DNA of 64,000 nucleotides from Delphinus delphis (taxonomy: Eukaryota; Chordata; Mammalia; Artiodactyla; Delphinidae). The notes beneath the pieces are model-generated. The model made no database searches. It was not told where the DNA came from and saw only the letters and a list, made by a program, of their open reading frames with translations. Within the stretch, counting starts at the first letter, position 1; every line of letters starts with the position of its first letter. This document shows, in pieces, positions 35,600 to 47,238 of the stretch. Position numbers and translations under genes: made by a program. The stretch spans positions 1,426,001 through 1,490,000 of the forward strand of contig NW_027192659.1 of NCBI RefSeq assembly GCF_949987515.2, in the 5' to 3' direction.

Positions 35600-38300
35600 G
35601 GGGACGGTTTAGGGTCCAGGTGAGGGTACGGCAACGCTTTAGGGGGAGCGTGCGTGTGAGGGCGCGGGTTTGTGTTAGCATATGGGTTAGGATTAGGGGA
35701 CGGGTGAGTGTCATGCTTCGGGGAAGGGTTAGGTTTAGGGTTCGGGCTAGGGTTAGGGTTAGGGGACGGGGACGTTTTGGGGTCCAGGTGAGGGTACGGC
35801 AACGCTTTACGGGGAGCGTGCGTGTGAGGGCGCGGGTTAGTGTTAGCGTACGGGTTAGGATTATGGGACGGGTGAGGGTCAGGCTTCGGGGAAGTGTTAG
35901 GGTTAGGGTTCGGGCTAGGGTTAGGGTTAGGGGACAGGGACAGTTTAGGGTCCAGGTGAGGGTACGGCAACGCTTTAGGGGGAGCGTGCGTGTGAGGGCG
36001 CGGGTTAGTGTTAGCGTACGGGTTAGGATTAGGGGACGGGTGAAGGTCAGGCTTCGGGGAAGGGTTAGGGTTAGGGTTCGGGCTAGGGTTAGGGTTAAGG
36101 GACAGGGAAGGTTTAGGGTCCAGGTGAGGGTACGGCAACGCTTTAGGGGGAGCGTGCGTGTGAGGGCGCGGGTTAGTGTTATCGTACGGGTTAGGATTAG
36201 TGGATGGGTGAGGGTCAGGCTTCGGGGAAGGTTTAGGGTTAGGGTTCGGGCTAGGGTCAGGGTTAGGGGACGGGGACGGTTTAGGGTCCAGGTGAGGGTA
36301 CGGCAACGCTTTAGGGGGAACGTGCGTGAGAGGGCGCGGTTAGTGTTAGCGTACGGGTTAGGATTAGGCGACGGGCGAGGGTCAGGCTTCGGGGAAGGGT
36401 TAGGGTTAGGGTTCGGACTAGGGTTAGGGTTAGGGGACGGGGACGGTTTAGGGTCCAAGTGAGGGTACAGCAACGCTTTAGGGGTAGCGTGCGTGTGAGG
36501 GCGCGGGTTAGTGTTAGCGGACGGGTTAGGACTAGGGGACGGGTGAGGGTCAGGCTTCGGGGAACGGTTAGGTTTAGGGTTCGGGCTAGGGTTAGGGTTA
36601 GGGGACGGGGACGGTTTAGGGTCCAGGTGAGGGTACGGCAACGCTTTAGGGGGAGCGTGCGTGTGAGGGCGCGGGTTAGTGTTAGCGTACGGGTTAGGAT
36701 TAGGTGACGGGTGAGTGTCAGGCTTCGGGGAAGGGTTAGGGTTTGGGTTCGGGCTAGGGTTAGGGTTAGGGGACGGGGACGGTTTAGGGTCCAGGTGAGG
36801 GTACGGCAACGCTTTAGGGGGAGCGTACGTGTGAGGGCGCGGGTTAGTGTTAGCGTACGGGTTAGGATTAGGGGACGGGTGAGGGTCAGGCTTCGGGGAA
36901 GGGTTAGGGTTAGGGTTCGGGCTAGGGTTAGGGTTAGGGGACGGGGACGGTTTAGGGTCCAGGTGAGGGTACGGCAAAGCTTTAGGGGGAGCGTGTGTGT
37001 GAGGGCGCGGGTTAGTGTTAGCGTATGGCTTAGGATTAGGGGACGGGTGAGGGTCATGCTTCGGGGAAGGTTTAAAGTTAGGGTTCGGGCTAGGGTTAGG
37101 GTTAGGTGACGGGGACGGTTTAGGGTCCAGGTGAGGGTACGGCAACGCTTTAGGGGGAGCGTGCGTGTGAGGGCGCGGTGTAGTGTTAGCGTACGGGTTA
37201 GGATTAGGGGACGGGTGAGGGTCAGGCTTCGGGGAAGGGTTAGGGTTAGGGTTCGGGCTACGGTTAGGGTTACGGGACAGGGACGGTTTAGGGTCCAGGT
37301 GAGGGTACAGCAACGCTTTAGGGGGAGCGTGCCTGTGAGTGCGCCAGTTAGTGTTAGCGTACGGGTTAGGATTAGGGGACGGGTGAGGGACAGGCTTCGG
37401 GGAAGGGTTAGGGTTAGGGTGCGGGCTAGGGTTAGGGTTAGGGGATGGGGACGGTTTAGGGTCCAGGAGAGGGTACGGCAACGCTTTAGGGGGAGCGTGC
37501 GTGTGAGGGCGCGGGTTAGTGTTAGCGTACGGGTTAGGATTAGGGGACGGGTGAGGGTCAGGCTTCGGGGAAGGGTTAGGGTTAGGGTTCAGTCTAGGGT
37601 TAGTGTTAGGGGACGGGGACGGTTTAGGGTCCAGGTGAGGGTACGGCAATGCTTTAGGGGGAGCGTGCGTGTGACGGCGCGGGTTAGTGTTAGCGTACGG
37701 GTTAAGATTAGGGGACGGGTGAGGGTCAGGCTTCGGGGAAGGGTTAGGGTTAGGGTTCGGGCTAGGGTTAGGGTTATGGGACGGGGACGGTTTAGGGTCC
37801 AGGTGAGGGTACGGCAATGCTTTAGGGGGAGCGTGCGTGTGAGGGCGCACGTTAGTGTTAGCGTACGGGTTAGGATTAGGGGACGGGTGAGGGTCAGGCT
37901 TCGGGGAAGGGTTAGGGTTAGGGTTCGCGCTAGGGTTAGGGTTAGGGGACGGGGATGGTTTAGGGTCCAGGTGAGGGTACGGCAACGCTTTAGGGGGAGC
38001 GTGCGTGTGAGGGCGCGGGTTAGTGTTAGCATACAAGTTAGGATTAGGGGACGGGTGAGGGTCATGCTTGGGGAAGGGTTAGGGATAGGGTTCGGGCTAG
38101 GGTTAGGGTTAGGTGACGGGGCCGGTTTAGGGTCCAGGTGAGGGTACGGCAACGCTTTAGGGGGAGCGTGCGTGTGAGGGCGCGGGGTAGTGTTAGCGTA
38201 CGGGTTAGGATTAAGGGACGGGTGAGGGTCAGGCTTCGGGGAAAGGGTAGGGTTAGGGTTCGGGCTACGGTTAGGGTTACGGGATAGGGACGGTTTAGGG
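35600..38300 (+). repeat. Contracted copy of the 22.5-27.4 kb block
   Basis: Markers of the longer block recur in order with several internal runs of units missing. Examples: TTATCGTACGG (36,180) to TTCGGACTAG (36,412) is 231 bases here against 400 in the long form, that is one unit plus the 1-bp deletion near 36,338. GAGCGTACG (36,822) is followed within 1 unit by GGCAAAGC (36,975), whereas about 12 units separate them in the long form. The TTAGCATACAAG marker near 38,029 belongs to 24,427 in the long form, so the order is broken once at the right end. Confidence 0.75.
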
Positions 38301-39488
38301 TCCAGGTGAGGGTACAGCAACGCTTTAGGGGGAGCGTGCCTGTGAGTGCGCGGGTTAGTGTTAGCGTACGGGTTAGGATTAGGGGACGGGTGAGGGTCAG
38401 GCTTCGGGGAAGGGTTAGGGTTATGGTTCGGGCTAGGGTTAGGGTTAGGGGACGGGGACGGTTTAGGGTCCAGGTGAGGGTACGGCAACGCTTTAGGGGG
38501 AGCGTGCGTGTGAGGGCGCGGGTTAGTGTTAGCGTACGGGTTAGGATTAGGGGACGGGTGAGGGTCAGGCTTCGGGGAAGGGTTAGGGTTAGGGTTCAGT
38601 CTAGGGTTAGTGTTAGGGGACGGGGACGGTTTAGGGTCCAGGTGAGGGTACGGCAATGCTTTAGGGGGAGCGTGCGTGTGACGGCGCGGGTTAGTGTTAG
38701 CGTACGGGTTAAGATTAGGGGACGGTTGAGGGTCAGTCTTCGGGGTAGGGTTAGGGTTAGGGTTCGGGCTAGGGTTAGGGTTAAGTGACAGGGCCGGTTT
38801 AGGGTCCAGGTGAGGGTACGGCAACGCTTTATGGGGAGCGTGCGTGTGAGGGCGCGGGGTAGTGTTAGCGTACGGGTTAGGATTAGGGGACGGGTGAGGG
38901 ACAGGCTTCGGGGAAGGGTTAGGGTTAGGGTTCGGGCTAGAGTTAGGGTTAGGGGACGGGGACGGTTTAGGGTCCAGGTGAGGGTACGGCAACGCTTTAG
39001 GGGGACCGTGCGTGTGAGGGCGCGGGTTAGTGTTAGCGTACGGGTTAGGATTAGGGGACGGGGGAGGGTCAGGCTTCGGGGAAGCGTTACGGTTAGGGTT
39101 CGGGCTAGGGTTAGGGTTAGGGGACGGGGACGGTTTAGGGTCCAGGTGAGGGTACGGCAACGCTTTATGCAGAGCGAGCGTGTGAGGGCGCGGGTTAGTG
39201 TTAGCGTACGTGTGAGGATTAGGGTACGTGTGAGGGTCAGGCTTCGGGGAAGGGTTAGGGTTAGGGTTCGGGCTAGGGTTAGGGTTAGGGGACGGGGACG
39301 GTTTAGGGTCCAGGTGAGGGTACGGCAACGCTTTAGGGGGAGCGTGCGTGTGAGGGCGCGGGGTAGTGTTAGCGTACGGGTTAGGATTAGGGGACGGGTG
39401 AGGGTCAGGCTTCGGGGAAGGGTTAGGGTTAGGGTTCGGGCTAGGGTTAGGGTTACGGGACTGGGACGGTTTAGGGTCCAGGTGAGGG

Positions 39489-39638
39489 TACGGCAACGCT
39501 TTAGGGGGAGCGTGCGTGTGAGGGCGCGGGTTAGTGTTAGCGTACGGGTTAGGATTAGGGGACGGGTGAGGGTCAGGCTTCGGGGAAGGGTTAGGGTTAG
39601 GGTTAGGGGACGGGGACAGTTTAGGGTCCAGGTGAGGG
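39489..39638 (+). repeat. Shortened unit, 150 bp (-18)
   Basis: Same three-hexamer loss in the G-run core as at 25,047. Confidence 0.9.
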
Positions 39639-40279
39639 TACAGCAACGCTTTAGGGGAAGCGTGCGTGTGAGGGCGCGGGGTAGTGTTAGCGTACGGGTT
39701 AGGATTAGGGGACGGGTGGGGGTCAGGCTTCGGGGAAGGGTTAGGGTTAGGTTTCGGGCTAGAGTTAGGGTTAGGGGACGGGGATGGTTTAGGGTCCAGG
39801 TGAGGGTACGGCAACGCTTTAGGCGGAGCGAGCGTGTGAGGGCGCGGGTTAGTGTTAGCGTACGGGTGAGGATTAGGGGACTTGTGAGGGTCAGGCTTCG
39901 GGGAAGGGTTAGGTTTAGGGTTCGGGCTAGGGTTAGGGTTAGGGGACGGGGACGGTTTAGGGTCCAGGTGAGGGTACGGCAACGCTTTAGGGGGAGCGCG
40001 CGTGTGAGGGCACGGGTTAGTGTTAGCGTACGGGTTAGGATTAGGGGACGTGTGAGGGTCAGGCTTCGGGGAAGGGTTAGTGTTAGGGTTCGGGCTAGGG
40101 TTAGGGTTAGGGGATGGGGACGGTTTAGGGTCCAGGTGAGGGTACGGCAACGCTTTAGGGGGAGCGTGCGTGTGAGGGCGCGGGTTAGTGTTAGCGTACG
40201 GGTTAGGATTAGGGGACGGGTGAGGGTCAGGCTTCGGGGAAGGGTTAGGGTTAGGGTTCGGGCTAGGGTTAGGGTTAGG

Positions 40280-40960
40280 ACCGGGGACGGTTTAGGGTCC
40301 AGGTGAGGGTACGGCATCGCTTTAGGGGGAGCGTGCGTGTGAGGGCGCGGGTTAGTGTTAGCGTACGGGTTAGGATTAGGGGACGGGGGAGGGTCAGGCT
40401 TCGGGGAAGCGTTACGGTTAGGTTTCGGGCTAGGGTTATGGTTAGGGGACGGGGACGGTTTAGGGTCCAGGTGAGGGTACGACAACGCTTTAGGCAGAGC
40501 GAGCGTGTGAGGGCGCGGGATAGTGTTAGCGTACGGGTGAGGATTAGGCTACGTGTGAGGGTCAGGCTTCGGGGAAGTGTTAGGGTTAGGGTTCGGGCTA
40601 GGGTTAGGGTTAGGGGACGGGGACGGTTTAGGGTCCAGGTGAGGGTACGGCAACGCTTTAGGGGGAGCGTGCGTGTGAGGGCGCGGGTTAGTGTTAGCGT
40701 ACGGGTTAGGATTAGGGGACGTGTGAGGGTCAGGCTTCGGGGAAGGGTTAGGGTTAGGGTTCGGGCTAGGATTAGGGTTAGGGGATGGGGACGGTTTAGG
40801 GTCCAGGTGAGGGTACGGCAAAGCTTTAGGGGGAGCGTGCATGTGAGGGCGCGGGTTAGTGTTAGCGTACGGGTTAGGATTAGGGGACGGGTGAGGGTCA
40901 GGCTTCGGGGAAGGGTTAGGGTTAGGGTTCGGGCTACGGTTAGGGTTACGGGACAGGGAC
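40280..40960 (+). repeat. 12-unit-spaced block, copy 1
   Basis: Matches 42,276-42,940 at an offset of 1,996 bases (12 units minus 18, 1 and 1). Shared markers are GGGGGAGGG, GAAGCGTTACGG, GGCAGAGCGAGCG, GGGTGAGG, CTACGTGTG or GTACGTGTG, GAAGTGTTAGGG and GGCAAAGC. Differences are few, for example CGACAACGC here against CGGCAACGC there. Confidence 0.8.
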
Positions 40961-41653
40961 GGTTTAGCATCCAGGTGAGGGTACGGCAATGCTTTAGGGG
41001 GAGCGTGCGTGTGAGGGCGCGGGTTAGTGTTAGCGTACGGGTTAGGATTAGGGGACGGGTGAGGGACAGGCTTCGGGGAAGGGTTAGGGTTAGGGTTCGG
41101 GCTAGAGTTAGGGTTAGGGGACGGGGACGATTTAGGGTCCAGGTGAGGGTACGGCAACGCTTTAGGGGGACCGTGCGTGTGGGGGCGCGGGTTAGTGTTA
41201 GCGTACGGGTTAGGATTAGGGGACGGGTGCGGGTCAGGCTTCGGGGAAGGGTTAGGGTTAGGGTTCGGGCTAGGGTTAGGTTTAGGGGACGGGGACGGTT
41301 TAGGGTCCAGGAGAGGGTATGGCAACGCTTTAGGGGGAGCGTGCGTGTGAGGGCGCAGGTTAGTGTTAGCGTACGGGTTAGGATTAGGGGACGGGTGAGG
41401 GTCAGGCTTCGGGGAACGGTTAGGGTTAGGGTTCGGGCTACGGTTAGGGTTAGGGGACGGGGACGGTTTAGGGTCCAGGTGAGGGTACGGCAACGCTTTA
41501 GGGGGAGCGTGCGTGTGAGGGCGCGGGGTAGTGTTAGCGTACGGGTTAGGATTAGGGGACGGGTGAGGGTCAGGCTTCGGGGAAGGGTTAGGGTTAGGGT
41601 TCGGGCTAGGGTTAGGGTTACGGGACTGGGACGGTTTAGTGTCCAGGTGAGGG

Positions 41654-41803
41654 TACGGCAACGCTTTAGGGGGAGCGTGCGTGTGAGGGCGCGGGTTAGT
41701 GTTAGCGTACGGGTTAGGATTAGGGGACGGGTGAGGGTCAGGCTTCGGGGAAGGGTTAGGGTTAGGGTTAGAGGACGGGGACGGTTTATGGTCCAGGTGA
41801 GGG
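41654..41803 (+). repeat. Shortened unit, 150 bp (-18)
   Basis: Same loss in the G-run core as at 25,047; the following hexamer reads TTAGAGGACGG. Confidence 0.9.
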
Positions 41804-42275
41804 TACGGCAACGCTTTAGGGGAAGCGTGCGTGTGAGGGCGCGGGGTAGTGTTAGCGTACGGGTTAGGATTAGGGGACGGGTGGGGGTCAGGCTTCGGGG
41901 AAGGGTTAGGGTTAGGTTTCGGGCTAGAGTTAGGGTTAGGGGACGGGGATGATTTAGGGTCCAGGTGAGGGTACGGCAACGCTTTAGGCGGAGCGAGCGT
42001 GTGAGGGCGCGGGTTAGTGTTAGCGTACGGGTGAGGATTAGGGGACGTGTGAGGGTCAGGCTTCGGGGAAGGGTTAAGTTTAGGGTTCGGGCTAGGGTTA
42101 GGGTTAGGGGACGGGGACGGTTTAGGGTCCAGGTGAGGGTACGGCAACGCTTTAGGGGGAGCGTGCGTGTGAGGGCACGGGTTAGTGTTAGCGTACGGGT
42201 TAGGATTAGGGGACGTGTGAGGGTCAGGCTTCGGGGAAGGGTTAGGGTTAGGGTTCGGGCTAGGTTAGGGTTAGG

Positions 42276-42940
42276 ACCGGGGACGGTTTAGGGTCCAGGT
42301 GAGGGTACGGCAACGCTTTAGGGGGAGCGTGCGTGTGAGGGCGCGGGTTAGTGTTAGCGTACGGGTTAGGATTAGGGGACGGGGGAGGGTCAGGCTTCGG
42401 GGAAGCGTTACGGTTAGGGTTCGGGCTAGGGTTAGGGTTAGGGGATGGGGACGGTTTAGGGTCCAGGTGAGGGTACGGCAACGCTTTAGGCAGAGCGAGC
42501 GTGTGAGGGCGCGGGTTAGTGTTAGCGTACGGGTGAGGATTAGGGTACGTGTGAGGGTCAGGCTTCGGGGAAGTGTTAGGGTTAGGGTTCGGGCTAGGGT
42601 TAGGGTTAGGGGACGGGGACGGTTTAGGGTCCAGGTGAGGGTACGGCAACGCTTTAGGGGGAGCGTGCGTGTGAGGGCGCGGGTTAGTGTTAGCGTACGG
42701 GTTAGGATTAGGGGACGTGTGAGGGTCAGGCTTCGGGGAAGGGTTAGGGTTAGGGTTCGGGCTAGGGTTAGGGTTAGGGGATGGGGACGGTTTAGGGTCC
42801 AGGTGAGGGTACGGCAAAGCTTTAGGGGGAGCGTTCGTGTGAGGGCGCGGGTTAGTGTTAGCGTACGGGTTAGGATTAGGGGACGGGTGAGGGTCAGGCT
42901 TCGGGGAAGGGTTAGGGTTAGGGTTCGGGCTAGGGTTAGG
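42276..42940 (+). repeat. 12-unit-spaced block, copy 2
   Basis: Second copy of 40,280-40,960. It ends where a new TTAGGACCGGGG appears at about 42,944, whereas the first copy continues with GGTTACGGGACAGG. Confidence 0.8.
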
Positions 42941-44320
42941 GTTAGGACCGGGGACGGTTTAGGGTCCAGGTGATGGTACGGCAACGCTTTAGGGGGAGCG
43001 TGCGTGTGAGGGCGTGGGTTAATGTTAGCATACGGCTTAGGATTAGGGGACGGGTGAGGGTCAGGCTTCGGGGAAGGGTTAGGGTTAGGGTTCGGGCTAG
43101 GGTTAGGGTTAGGGGACGGGGACGGTTTAGGGTCCAGGTGAGGGTACGGCAACGCTTTAGGGGGAGCGTGCGTGTGAGGGTGCGGGTTAGTGTTAGCGTA
43201 CGGGTTAGGATTAGGGGACGTGTGAGGGTCAGGCTTCGGGGAAGGGTTAGGGTTAGGGTTCGGGCTAGGGTTTGGGTTAGGGGATGGGGACGGTTTAGGG
43301 TCCAGGTGAGGGTACGGCAACGCTTTAGGGGGAGCGTGCGTGTGAGGACGCGGGTTAGTGTTAGCGTACGGGTTAGGATTAGGGGACGGGTGAGGGTCAG
43401 GCTTCGGGGAAGGGTTAGGGTTAGGGTTCAGGCTAGGGTTAGGGTTAGGGGACGGGGACGGTTTAGGGTCCAGGTGAGGGTACGGCAACGCTTTAGGGGG
43501 AGCGTGCGTGTGAGGGCGCGGGTTAGTGTTAGCGTACGGGTTAGGATTAGGGGACGGGTGAGGGTCAGGCTTCGGGGAAGGGTTAGGGTTAGGGTTCGGG
43601 CTACGGTTAGGGTTAGGGGACGGGGACGGTTTAGCGTCCAGGTGAGGGTACGGCAATGCTTTAGGGGGAGCGTGCGTGTGAGGGCGCGGGTTAGTGTTAG
43701 CGTACGGGTTAGGATTAGGGGACGGTTGAGGGACAGGCTTCGGGGAAGGGTTAGGGTTAGGGTTCAGGCTAGAGTTAGGGTTAGGGGACGGGGACGGTTT
43801 AGGGTCCAGGTGAGGGTACGGCAACGCTTTAGGGGGACCGTGCGTGTGGGGGCGCGGGTTAGTGTTAGCGTACGGGTTAGGATTAGGGGACGGGTGCGGG
43901 TCAGGCTTCGGGGAAGGGTTAGGGTTAGGGTTCGGGCTAGGGTTAGGGTTAGGGGACGGGGACGGTTTAGGGTCCAGGTGAGGGTACGGCAACGCTTTAG
44001 GGGGAGGGTGCGTGTGAGGGCGCGGGTTAGTGTTAGCGTACGCGTTAGGATGAGGGAACGGGTGAGGGTCAGGCTTCAGGGAAGGGTTAGGGTTAGGGTT
44101 CGGGCTAGGGTTAGGGTTAGGGGACGGGGACGGTTTAGGGTCAAGGAGAGGGTACGGCAATGCTTTAGGGGGAGCGTGCGTGTGAGGGCGCGGGTTAGTG
44201 TTAGCGTACGGGTTAGGATTAGTGGATGGGTGAGGGTCAGGCTTCGGGGAAGGGTTAGGGTTAGGGTTCGGGCTAGGGTCAGGGTTAGGGGACGGGGGCG
44301 GTTTAGGGTCCAGGTGAGTG

Positions 44321-44470
44321 TACGGCAACGCTTTAGGGGGAGCGTGCGTGTGAGGGCACGGGTTAGTGTTAGCGTACGGGTTAGGATTAGGGGACGGGTG
44401 AGGGTCAGGCTTCGGGGAAGGGTTAGGGTTAGGGTTAGGGGACGGGGACGGTTTAGGGTCCAGGTGAGGG
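44321..44470 (+). repeat. Shortened unit, 150 bp (-18)
   Basis: Same three-hexamer loss in the G-run core as at 25,047. Confidence 0.9.
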
Positions 44471-44940
44471 TACGGCAACGCTTTAGGGGAAGCGTGCGTG
44501 TGAGGGCGCGGGGTAGTGTTAGCATACGGGTTAGGATTAGGGGACGGGAGAGGGTCAGGCTTCGGGGAAGGGTTAGGTTTAGGGTTCGGGCTAGGGTTAG
44601 GGTTAGGGGATGGGGAAGGTTTAGGGTCCAGGTGAGGGTACGGCAACGCTTTAGGGGGAGCGTGTGTGTGAGGGCGCGGGTTAGTGTTAGCGTACGGGTT
44701 AGGATTAGGGGACGGGTGAGGGTCAGGCTTCGGGGAAGGGTTAGGGTTAGGGTTCGGGCTAGGGTTAGGGTTAGGACCGGGGACGGTTTAGGGTCCAGGT
44801 GAGGGTACGGCAACGCTTTAGGGGGAGCGTGTGTGTGAGGGCGCGGGTTAGTGTTAGCGTACGGGTTAGGATTAGGGGACGGGTGAGGGTCAGGCTTCGG
44901 GGAAGGGTTAGGGTTAGGTTTCGGGCTAGGGTTAGGGTTA

Positions 44941-45923
44941 GGACCGGGGACGGTTTAGGGTCCAGGTGAGGGTACGGCAACGCTTTAGGGGGAGCGTGCG
45001 TGTGAGGGCGCGGGTTAGTGTTAGCGTACGGGTTAGGATTAGGTGACGGGGGAGGGTCAGGCTTCGGGGAAGGGTTAGGGTTAGGGTTCGGGCTAGGGTT
45101 AGGGTTAGGGGACGGGGACGGTTTAGGGTCCAGGTGAGTGTACGGCAACGCTTTAGGGGGAGCGTGCGTGTGAGGGCGCGGGGTAGTGTTAGCGTACGGG
45201 TTAGGATTATGGGACGGGTGAGGGTCAGGCTTCGGGGAAGGGTTAGGGTTAGGGTTCGGGCTAGGATTAGGGTTAGGGGACGGGGACGGTTTAGGGTCCA
45301 GGTGAGGGTACGGCAACGCTTTAGGGGGAGCGTGCGTGTGAGGGCACGGGTTAGTGTTAGCGTACGGGTTAGGATTAGGGGACGGGTGAGGGTCAGGCTT
45401 CGGGGAAGGGTTAGGGTTAGGGGACGGGGACGGTTTAGGGTCCAGGTGAGGGTACGGCAACGCTTTAGGGGAAGCGTGCGTGTGAGGGCGCGGGGTAGTG
45501 TTAGCGTACGGGATAGGATTAGGGGACGGGTGAGGGTCAGGCTTCGGGGAAGGGTTAGGTTTAGGGTTCGGGCTAGGGTTAGGGTTAGGGGATGGGGACG
45601 GTTTAGGGTCCAGGTGAGGGTACGGCAACGCTTTAGGGGGAGCGTGCGTGTGAGGGCGCGGGTTAGTGTTAGCGTACGGGTTAGGATTAGGGGACGGGTG
45701 AGGGTCAGGCTTCGGGGAAGGGTTAGGGTTAGGGTTCGGGCTAGGGTTAGGGTTAGGGGATGGGGACGGTTTAGGGTCCAGGTGAGGGTACGGCAACGCT
45801 TTAGGGGGAGCGTGTGTGTGAGGGCGCGGGTTAGTGTTAGCGTACGGGTTAGGATTAGGGGACGGGTGAGGGTCAGGCTTCGGGGAAGGGTTAGGGTTAG
45901 GTTTCGGGCTAGGGTTAGGGTTA
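44941..45923 (+). repeat. 6-unit HOR with one 144-bp unit, copy 1 (983 bp)
   Basis: Bounded by two TTAGGACCGGGG joints. It contains in order GGGGGAGGG, GTGAGTGTACGG, TTATGGGACGG, CTAGGATTAGGG, a GGGCACGGG unit of only 144 bp, GGGAAGCGTG, GGGATAGG and GGGATGGGG. The length of 983 is 6 x 168 minus 24 minus 1. Confidence 0.88.
45309..45452 (+). repeat. Shortened unit, 144 bp (-24)
   Basis: Four hexamers are missing from the core: GAAGGG is followed by only two TTAGGG before GACGGG. Confidence 0.92.
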
Positions 45924-46738
45924 GGACCGGGGACGGTTTAGGGTCCAGGTGAGGGTACGGCAACGCTTTAGGGGGAGCGTGCGTGTGAGGGCGCGGGTTA
46001 GTGTTAGCGTACGGGTTAGGATTAGGGGACGGGGGAGGGTCAGGCTTCGGGGAAGGGTTAGGGTTAGGGTTCGGGCTAGGGTTAGGGTTAGGGGACGGGG
46101 ACGGTTTAGGGTCCAGGTGAGTGTACGGCAACGCTTTAGGGGGAGCGTGCGTGTGAGGGCGCGGGGTAGTGTTAGCGTACGGGTTAGGATTATGGGACGG
46201 GTGAGGGTCAGGCTTCGGGGAAGGGTTAGGGTTAGGGTTCGGGCTAGGATTAGGGTTAGGGGACGGGGACGGTTTAGGGTCCAGGTGAGGGTACGGCAAC
46301 GCTTTAGGGGGAGCGTGGGTGTGAGGGCACGGGTTAGTGTTAGCGTACGGGTTAGGATTAGGGGACGGGTGAGGGTCAGGCTTCGGGGAAGGGTTAGGGT
46401 TAGGGGACGGGGACGGTTTAGGGTCCAGGTGAGGGTACGGCAACGCTTTAGGGGAAGCGTGCGTGTGAGGGCGCGGGGTAGTGTTAGCGTACGGGATAGG
46501 ATTAGGGGACGGGTGAGGGTCAGGCTTCGGGGAAGGGTTAGGTTTATGGTTCGGGCTAGGGTTAGGGTTAGGGGATGGGGACGGTTTAGGGTCCAGGTGA
46601 GGGTACGGCAACGCTTTAGGGGGAGCGTGCGTGTGAGGGCGCGGGTTAGTGTTAGCGTACGGGTTAGGATTAGGGGACGGGTGAGGGTCAGGCTTCGGGG
46701 AAGGGTTAGGGTTAGGGTTCGGGCTAGGGTTAGGGTTA
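45924..46738 (+). repeat. 5-unit HOR with one 144-bp unit, copy 2 (815 bp)
   Basis: Same ordered markers as 44,941-45,923 including the 144-bp unit, but one ordinary unit at the right end is missing, giving 815 bp. Small differences include GGGTGTG for GCGTGTG in the 144-bp unit and TTTATGG for TTTAGGG after it. Confidence 0.88.
46292..46435 (+). repeat. Shortened unit, 144 bp (-24)
   Basis: Identical 24-base loss to that at 45,309, in the equivalent place of the second HOR copy, so the deletion happened once before the block was duplicated. Confidence 0.92.
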
Positions 46739-46938
46739 GGACCGGGGACGGTTTAGGGTCCAGGTGAGGGTACGGCAACGCTTTAGGGGGAGCGTGCGTG
46801 TGAGGGCGTGGGTTAGTGTTAGTGTACGGGTTAGGATTAGGGGACGGGGGAGGGTCAGGCTTCGGGGAATCGTTACGGTTAGGGTTCGGGCTAGGGTTAG
46901 GGTTAGGGGACGGGGACGGTTTAGGGTCCAGGAGAGGG

Positions 46939-47106
46939 TACGGCAACGCTTTAGGCAGAGCGAGCGTGTGAGGGTGTGGGTTAGTGTTAGCGTACGGGAT
47001 AGGATTAGGGGACGTGTGAGGGTCAGGCTTCGGGGAAGGGTTAGGGTTAGTGTTCCGGCTAGGGTTAGGGTTAGGGGATGGGGACGGTTTAGGGTCCAGG
47101 TGAGGT
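46939..47106 (+). repeat. Hybrid unit with a visible recombination joint
   Basis: The left part carries GGCAGAGCGAGCG, preceded by CAGGAGAGGG, as in the unit at 50,805. The right part carries GGGTGTGGG, CGGGATA, GACGTGTG and GGGATGGGG, as in the next unit, starting about 50,973. Those two neighbours at 50.8-51.1 kb are here a single 168-bp unit. The switch lies between about 46,967 and 46,973. Confidence 0.78.
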
Positions 47107-47238
47107 TACGGCAACGCTTTAGGGGGAGCGTGCGTGTGAGGGCGCGGGTTAGTGTTAGCGTACGGGTTAGGATTAGGGGACGGGTGAGGGTCAGGCTTCG
47201 GGGAAGGGTTAGGGTTAGGGTTCGGGCTAGGGTTAGGG

